From: Pavlovales sp. CCMP2436
Taxonomy: Eukaryota; Haptophyta; Pavlovophyceae; Pavlovales
Assembly: GCA_026770615.1 (NCBI GenBank)
Contig: MU631520.1
Location: forward strand, 43,591 to 54,307
Direction: 5' to 3'
DNA: 10,717 nucleotides
The translations under genes were made by a program, and so were the position numbers. The notes under the pieces were generated by a model. That model was not told where the DNA came from and ran no database searches. It saw only the letters and a program-made list of their open reading frames with translations. This document shows, one piece after another, positions 7,368 to 10,717 of the stretch (position 1 is the first letter of the stretch; the number at the start of each line of letters is the position of its first letter).

Positions 7368-10300
7368 ATGGCTGCAATTTTGCACGCAGCGCGCGCGGGT
7401 ACTCGGCGAGCGCCGGTGGGCGCCGCCGCGGCGCTGGCCCGGCGCTTCTCGACCGCGCCCGCGATGGACAAACTCATCATCTTCGGTATGCCGCCAGCCA
7501 GCCGAAGATGATGAGTCGAGGGCGTGCGCGGCCGAGGGCGCCAGTGTCCGTCCTCCCTGCCTCCCGCGCGCGCTCAGGCCCGCGCGCGCGTCCCCCCCCC
7601 CTCCCCGCTCGCCACCGCCCGCAGACACAACCCTCCGCGATGGCGAGCAGTCGCCCGGCGCGACGCTCACGGGGAAGGAGAAGCTGCTCATCGCGCGCAT
7701 GCTCTGGTGCGTGCGGCCCACGGCTCGCCCCGGCGCGCACCTGCCGGCCGGCGGCACGCCCGTGCGCCGCTCGCGCGCGCACATATAGGCTCTACACACA
7801 CGTCATCCCTCCCCTCCCCTTCACTCGCTCCGCGCGCGCGCAGCCGCTTGGGTGTGGACGTGTGTGAAGCCGGGTTCCCAATCGCGTCCGACGGCGACTA
7901 CGAGGCGGTCAAGGAGATCGCACTGCAGATCGGACCCATCACCGAGGGCCGCATCGCACCCATGCGCATCTGCGGCCTGGCGCGCGCCAACTTTAAGGAT
8001 ATCGACCGCTGCTACGATGCGGTGCGCCACGCGCCGCTCAGCCGTATCCACACGTTTCTCGCCTCGTCCGACATCCACCTCGAGCACAAGCTCAACATCA
8101 CCCGCGCCGAGTGCATCTCCAAAGCCGTCGCCGCGGTGCGCCACGCGCGGCAGATGTGCGACGACATCGAGTTCTCGCCCGAGGACGCCGGCCGCTCGGA
8201 CCGCGCCTTCCTCGTCGACCTGTGCGACGCTGTCGTCGAGGCGGGTGCCACGACGCTCAACATCCCGGACACGGTGGGCTACACCGTGCCAGAGGAGTAC
8301 GCCGGCCTGATTGCATACCTCAAGAAGAACTGCAAGCGCAGCAGCGAGGTCATCTTCTCGACGCACTGCCACAACGACCTCGGCCTCGCCACGGCCAACA
8401 CGCTTGCGGCGGTGCAGGCGGGCGCGCGGCAAGTCGAGGTGACCCTCAACTCACTGGGCGAGCGCGCGGGCAACAGCTCGTTGGAGGAGGTGGTGATGGC
8501 AGTGCGCACGCGGCCCAGCTACTACCCATACCACGTCGACATCGACACGACGCAGGTGCGCGCGAGTCGCCCCCGGGCGCAGGGCGGAGGGCTTTGCGAG
8601 TGAGGCTGGTGCGGGCGGCCTGTGCCTGTGCCTGGTGGGGCGGACAGGCAGTGCGGACAGGCAGACAGGCGGGGCGGGCGCAGGCGCTGGCTGTGGCAAA
8701 GGCGCGCGAATCGTAGATTAGCTTCAAGCCCTCGCCTCCCCCCCGCGCGCTCACTGCCCCCCCCCTTGCCGCTCCGCCCTCCCCCCCCCTTGCAGACCCT
8801 GCGCACCTCCATCTTGGTGTCCCTTTAGATTATTGATATTAATTACATAACTATTATTTATTTATGATCAGATCCTGCGCGCCTCCAAGATGGTCTCCCT
8901 CTACACCGGCATCCCCGTGCAGCCCAACAAGGTTTTTTTTTTTTTTTTTTTTTTTTTACATTTCTGAGAATCTGAATTCACATAGTATGCCGACTTGTAT
9001 ATAAATATCCCCCTACATGAATATAAATAAATATGTGCGAATATTAGCTTGATAATTTGTCACACCGCCAGCCAGAATCCCCTTCATTCATATAATATGT
9101 ACCATTGGTTTCTCTTGATGGTAGAAAATCATTTATTCCGCTCGAGTCAGTAACAACACCCCTGTGCAGTCCAGCAAGGTATTTTTCTGATTCGTATTCT
9201 TACTCTTCATCCTGATAGCAGTAGTGCATAATAGTAAAACTGCGTTCTAAATATAAATAATGATAATAACAACGTAACTAACAATAAATCTTTATAAATC
9301 AATGATCAGGCCATCGTCGGCGCCAACGCCTTTGCGCACGAGGCGGGCATCCACCAGCACGGCGTGCTCAAGCACGCGGCCACATACGAGATCATGACCC
9401 CCGAGTCGGTGGGCGCCGAGTCCGACCTGGTGCTCGGCAAGCACTCGGGCAAGGTGCTTTTTTTTTTTTTTTTTTTTTTTTAAAGAATATTTCTTTTAAC
9501 GTCCCCCGACTTGCAGCCCGAAGGCAAACGGACAAGGTGTGCCCTCTCATCCTCTCATTCTCTCATCGAGTGCTCACATGTTCACCAAACGCAGGAGCAC
9601 ACAAACATCTCCTTCTAGTTCAAACTGTCCTTCTAGTTCAAACTGTCCTTCTAGTTCAAACTCTCCTTCTAGTTCAAACTGTCCTTCTAGTTCAAACTCT
9701 CCTTCTAGTTCAAACTCTCCTTCTAGTTCAAACTGTCCTTCTAGTTCCCATGTGCGCATGGTGCATCAAATCTGCATAAAGGCACTGTACTGATTTTTCT
9801 AATAAAGTGTAATGTAATTCTAATATTTTTGATCGCCCTGCTTTCCCGATCCCTTGTTCGTTATGCCCCCCAACCCTCTCTCCCTGTCCTTGTCCCGCCC
9901 CTCTCCCTCGTTCGGCATGTTTGGAAGGCGGCCTTCAAGCGCAAGTTGCAGCAGCAGGAGTACACCATACCCACTAATTCGTTTCATCTAAATCATAATT
10001 ATAATTCATTATAAGGCCGCCTTTAAGCGCAAGTTGCAGCAGCTCGGGTACACGGAGATCGCAGCAGACGAGACGCAGCTCGGTATGCTGCATACTTTTT
10101 TTTTTTTTTTTTTTGAGTAGTAGTAGTAGCTGTTTTTATTTTCGGTATTCAGCATAATATTGTAGTGGTTGTTATTGTCAGTATTGTGCATATTGATGAT
10201 TCTGATCGATGTGAATAGAGTTCTCATTCATTTCATATTTTGATGAATAGTGCAGTAGTGGTTGTTGTTGTCGGTATGTTGTCATTCTGATTAATGATGA

Positions 10301-10531
10301 ATATTTTAGTTTTAGTTGTTGCTGCTGCTGCGGTAATAATTGCTAATTGATACTAATATTGTTTCTATGATTGTTGTGATGACAGCCTTGCTGCTGTAGT
10401 AGTCGTTGCTAATTGTTACTATTACTACTAATAATACTGTGACTATGAGCACAGCGTTGCTGGTGCAGGAGTTCAAGACAGTGGCCGACCAGAAGAAGCA
10501 GGTCACCGACGCCGACATCGAGGCAATCCTC
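7368..10531 (+). CDS. IPMS: 2-isopropylmalate synthase, seven exons, 3' end beyond window
   Basis: The enzyme condenses acetyl-CoA with 2-oxoisovalerate in the first committed step of leucine synthesis. Exons: 7368-7485, 7625-7706, 7844-8555, 8872-8931, 9310-9453, 10016-10082, 10455-10531. All introns are GT-AG, with phases 1,2,0,0,0,1 and 0 for the seventh. The spliced 420 residues hold [12 protein letters not shown] (40-51, catalytic Arg44 and metal Asp45), [14 protein letters not shown] from 69, [17 protein letters not shown] (His241 and His243, metal ligands) and GERAGN (272-277, Asn277 ligand). Exon 4 gives the [14 protein letters not shown] segment, exon 5 [18 protein letters not shown] to LGKHSGK, and exons 6-7 the subdomain through [14 protein letters not shown]. 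The LRDGEQSPG form separates it from homocitrate and citramalate synthases. Residues 1-32 are Arg/Ala-rich with no acidic residue and contain RRFST, a mitochondrial-type presequence. ATG 7368 has A at -3 and G at +4. The leucine-feedback domain is missing only because the window ends. The exon 7 donor is inferred. Confidence 0.95.
7472..7516 (+). promoter_or_regulatory. perfect 15-bp stem-loop over the intron 1 donor site
   Basis: ACTCATCATCTTCGG (7472-7486), the last 14 bases of exon 1 plus the first intron base, is exactly reverse-complemented at 7502-7516 inside intron 1, with a 15-base loop between. The GT of the 5' splice site (7486-7487) lies at the stem/loop junction. In the pre-mRNA this would pair the exon end with the intron and could hinder U1 binding. 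It may be a regulatory hairpin or simply an inverted duplication of the exon edge. Confidence 0.7.
7486..7624 (+). other. IPMS intron 1 (139 bp, phase 1)
   Basis: The donor is GTATGC and the acceptor CCGCAG. Splicing joins F39 to D40 and restores [10 protein letters not shown], which fixes both ends. The intron is GC-rich like the exons, has a C-rich tract (7591-7607) before the acceptor and contains the right arm of the hairpin at its start. Retention runs into a stop at 7509-7511. Confidence 0.93.
7707..7843 (+). other. IPMS intron 2 (137 bp, phase 2)
   Basis: The donor is GTGCGT and the acceptor CGCGCAG. The join produces [20 protein letters not shown], in register with the family. It is GC-rich, with a pyrimidine tract at about 7801-7830. 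A GGCCGGCGGC palindromic patch lies near 7744. No exon-edge copy was seen here. Confidence 0.92.
8556..8871 (+). other. IPMS intron 3 (316 bp, phase 0), GC-rich with AT-rich 3' end
   Basis: The donor GTGCGC follows residue Q304. The first 240 bases are GC-rich, with a doubled CGGACAGGCAG (8641-8651 and 8654-8664) and C-rich tracts ending in a good acceptor at 8794-8795. That acceptor would lead into a decayed exon copy with a stop. The functional acceptor is ATGATCAG at 8871, after a 43-base AT-rich insert. Only the second acceptor continues the protein ([13 protein letters not shown]). Confidence 0.88.
8796..8828 (+). repeat. decayed duplicate of the exon 4 start with its acceptor
   Basis: Thirty-three bases directly after the acceptor TTGCAG match the start of exon 4 (8872-8904) at 25 positions. 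The copy reads [10 protein letters not shown] then TAG, against [11 protein letters not shown] in the true exon. It sits 76 bp upstream and is separated from the true exon by an AT-rich insert that carries the acceptor in use. If this first acceptor were spliced, translation would stop after ten codons. Confidence 0.8.
9051..9094 (+). repeat. dispersed repeat related to the 155-292 element ends
   Basis: Positions 9051-9077 match the reverse complement of 491-517 at 25 of 27 bases. Positions 9066-9094 match the left arm of the inverted-repeat element (161-189) at 23 of 29. The shared core is GCCAGC followed by GAATCCC. It lies in an AT-rich intron and is likely the end of a transposon-derived insertion. 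I found no inverted partner for it within the intron. Confidence 0.6.
9155..9180 (+). repeat. decayed duplicate of the exon 4 end with its donor
   Basis: These bases read NTPVQSSK followed by GTATTTTT; the true exon 4 end reads GIPVQPNK followed by GTTTTTTT. Counting both exon and donor side, 25 of 32 positions agree. The copy lies 247 bp downstream of the original, inside intron 4, and is preceded by an AG (9149-9150 region). It mirrors the acceptor-side copies: the intact version is beside the exon body, the decayed one within the intron. Confidence 0.7.
9517..9538 (+). repeat. possible remnant of the exon 5 end
   Basis: After an acceptor-like CTTGCAG come 20 bases ending GGCAAACGGACAAG and then GTGTGCC. 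The true exon 5 end is GGCAAGCACTCGGGCAAG and then GTGC. With a four-base gap the last 11 bases agree at 10 positions. It looks like a tiny exon, but 20 bases would shift the frame between exons 5 and 6, so it is not coding. Confidence 0.35.
9610..9749 (+). repeat. 18-bp minisatellite, seven full copies and one partial
   Basis: The unit is TCCTTCTAGTTCAAACTG. Seven copies run without indels from 9610 to 9735, and a partial eighth ends at 9749. The only difference among the full copies is the last base, G in copies 1, 2, 4 and 7 and C in 3, 5 and 6, so the array is young or homogenised. The multiple-of-three period keeps frames open on both strands, but it lies inside intron 5 and is not a gene. 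Confidence 0.93.
9801..9830 (+). terminator. possible intronic polyadenylation signal
   Basis: AATAAA (9801-9806) is followed at once by GTGTAATGT and a T-rich stretch, the order of a poly(A) signal with a GU/U-rich downstream element. If used, IPMS mRNA would end in intron 5 and lack the subdomain and regulatory domain. Six A/T bases can occur by chance in AT-rich DNA. Confidence 0.25.
9928..9965 (+). repeat. decayed duplicate of the exon 6 start with its acceptor
   Basis: Just after an acceptor-like GGAAG, 38 bases match the start of exon 6 (10016-10053) at 33 positions. The copy reads [13 protein letters not shown] against [13 protein letters not shown]. The first two changes are silent and the later ones alter residues. 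The copy's frame ends at TAA 10012-10014. It is 88 bp upstream, with an AT-rich insert between the copies that ends in the acceptor now used. Confidence 0.88.
10083..10454 (+). other. IPMS intron 6 (372 bp, phase 1), AT-rich
   Basis: The donor GTATGC is the same hexamer as in intron 1. A run of 19 T (10096-10114) follows, then GTAGTAGTAG. The acceptor is GAGCACAG at 10447-10454. This acceptor, not the later GTGCAG, gives the right phase and the family spacing: [18 protein letters not shown] 23-base segment repeats with two changes at 10162-10184 and 10255-10277. GCTAATTG occurs twice near the 3' end as possible branch sites. Confidence 0.82.
10382..10403 (+). repeat. decayed duplicate of the exon 7 start with its acceptor
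   Basis: Here ACAG is followed by CCTTGCTGCTGTAGTAGT; at the true site (10451-10472) ACAG is followed by CGTTGCTGGTGCAGGAGT. Eighteen of 22 positions agree. The copy encodes three leucines and then TAG. It lies 69 bp upstream of the true acceptor, and the segment between is AT-rich. It independently supports the choice of the exon 7 acceptor. Confidence 0.65.
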
Positions 10532-10717
10532 GTGCGTCTCTTTTTTAGATTAAAAAAGAAGATATCTCAAGAATGCGGGTGTACACATGAAGAAGAAGAA
10601 GAAGAAGAAGAAGAAGAAGAAGAAGAAGAAGGTATCTCAAGAATGCGGGTATACACATGAAGAAGAAGAAGAAGAAGAAGAAGAAGAAGAAGAAGAAGAA
10701 GAAGAAGAAGAAGAAGA
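10532..10717 (+). other. start of IPMS intron 7 (runs off the window)
   Basis: The donor is GTGCGT after the codon for L420, followed by six T. The frame would stay open to a TGA near 10658 through a glutamate run from GAA repeats. That is not family-like, so an intron is preferred. The rest of the gene, including the leucine-binding regulatory domain, should follow beyond the repeats. Confidence 0.7.
10561..10717 (+). repeat. GAA triplet arrays in a 70-bp tandem unit
   Basis: A 28-base leader (ATCTCAAGAATGCGGGT core, then TACACAT) is followed by about 14 GAA triplets, then repeats at 10631 with two changes and a second GAA run of about 59 bases that reaches the window end. The period is 70 bp. 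The array probably continues, or the sequence ends in an assembly break there. Confidence 0.93.

Larger units (their letters stand above)
8932..9309 (+). other. IPMS intron 4 (378 bp, phase 0), AT-rich
   Basis: The donor is G followed at once by 25 T (8933-8957). The acceptor ATGATCAG at 9302-9309 repeats the last eight bases of intron 3. Branch-point-like CTAAC lies near 9275-9285. The intron contains a relative of the left-flank repeat (9051-9094) and a decayed copy of the exon 4 end with its donor (9155-9180). The splice restores [17 protein letters not shown]. Confidence 0.9.
9454..10015 (+). other. IPMS intron 5 (562 bp, phase 0), repeat-filled
   Basis: The donor GTGC is followed by 24 T (9458-9481). 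The acceptor is ATAAG at 10011-10015. The splice restores [19 protein letters not shown], the family's continuous segment. In order it holds the T run, a short exon-5-end-like segment (9517-9538), an 18-bp minisatellite (9610-9749), AATAAA at 9801, a C/T-rich stretch (9838-9910) and a decayed copy of the exon 6 start (9928-9965). Confidence 0.88.

Noticed and set aside
9517..9536. 20-base micro-exon between IPMS exons 5 and 6
   Set aside because: Twenty bases would shift the frame, while a direct exon 5 to 6 splice gives the exact family sequence.
9610..9749. CRISPR-like array
   Set aside because: The repeats are directly tandem with no spacers, and the host is a eukaryote.
9574..9759. minus-strand frame encoding FELEGQ-type repeats
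   Set aside because: It is produced by the 18-bp minisatellite, whose period is a multiple of three. It lies inside an IPMS intron and has no unique sequence of note.
10009..10227. minus-strand frame with Tyr and Lys runs
   Set aside because: It is the reverse of the T tract and simple repeats of intron 6 and overlaps exon 6.
10457..10470. exon 7 acceptor at GTGCAG (10470)
   Set aside because: It does not match the phase 1 donor at 10083 and would put the following codons out of frame.
10532..10660. read-through of IPMS exon 7 into a poly-glutamate tail
   Set aside because: A good GTGCGT donor is present, the catalytic and regulatory domains would be cut apart, and the tail is only GAA microsatellite.

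Overview
The window is from a very GC-rich nuclear genome of a eukaryote with spliceosomal introns. Leucine synthesis, a plant/bacterial-type LeuA enzyme and GT-AG introns suggest a unicellular alga or similar protist. The lineage cannot be fixed from the sequence; a haptophyte-like or green microalga is a guess.

Layout. Positions 1-604 are an AT-rich flank. It may hold the last codons of an upstream gene at 3-98, and it carries a terminal-inverted-repeat element (155-292) plus another copy of its end (491-517). Positions 649-7134 on the minus strand are a single uninterrupted 2161-codon frame whose C-terminus matches the Urb2/Npa2 family of nucleolar 60S-subunit biogenesis proteins. A 233-bp gap (7135-7367) separates it head-to-head from a plus-strand gene for 2-isopropylmalate synthase. 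I could splice seven exons of that gene (7368-7485, 7625-7706, 7844-8555, 8872-8931, 9310-9453, 10016-10082, 10455-10531). They give 420 residues: a mitochondrial-type presequence, the whole catalytic TIM barrel and the start of the subdomains. The C-terminal leucine-binding regulatory domain lies beyond the window.

The two genes work in unrelated processes (pre-60S assembly and branched-chain amino acid synthesis). They are linked here only by a shared promoter interval, which may co-regulate growth functions.

The most unusual part is the 3' half of the IPMS gene. Introns 1, 2 and most of intron 3 are GC-rich like the exons. From about 8826 the introns become sharply AT-rich. These AT-rich introns contain decayed copies of the neighbouring exon edges together with their splice sites: exon 4 start, exon 4 end, exon 6 start, exon 7 start, and weakly exon 5 end. 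The copy next to the exon body is always intact and the intron-side copy is decayed. All three acceptor-side copies run into a stop. Three of these introns also carry T19-T25 runs just after the 5' splice site. Intron 4 contains a relative of the repeat in the left flank, intron 5 an 18-bp minisatellite and intron 7 long GAA arrays. Separately, the 5' splice site of intron 1 sits in a perfect 15-bp hairpin.
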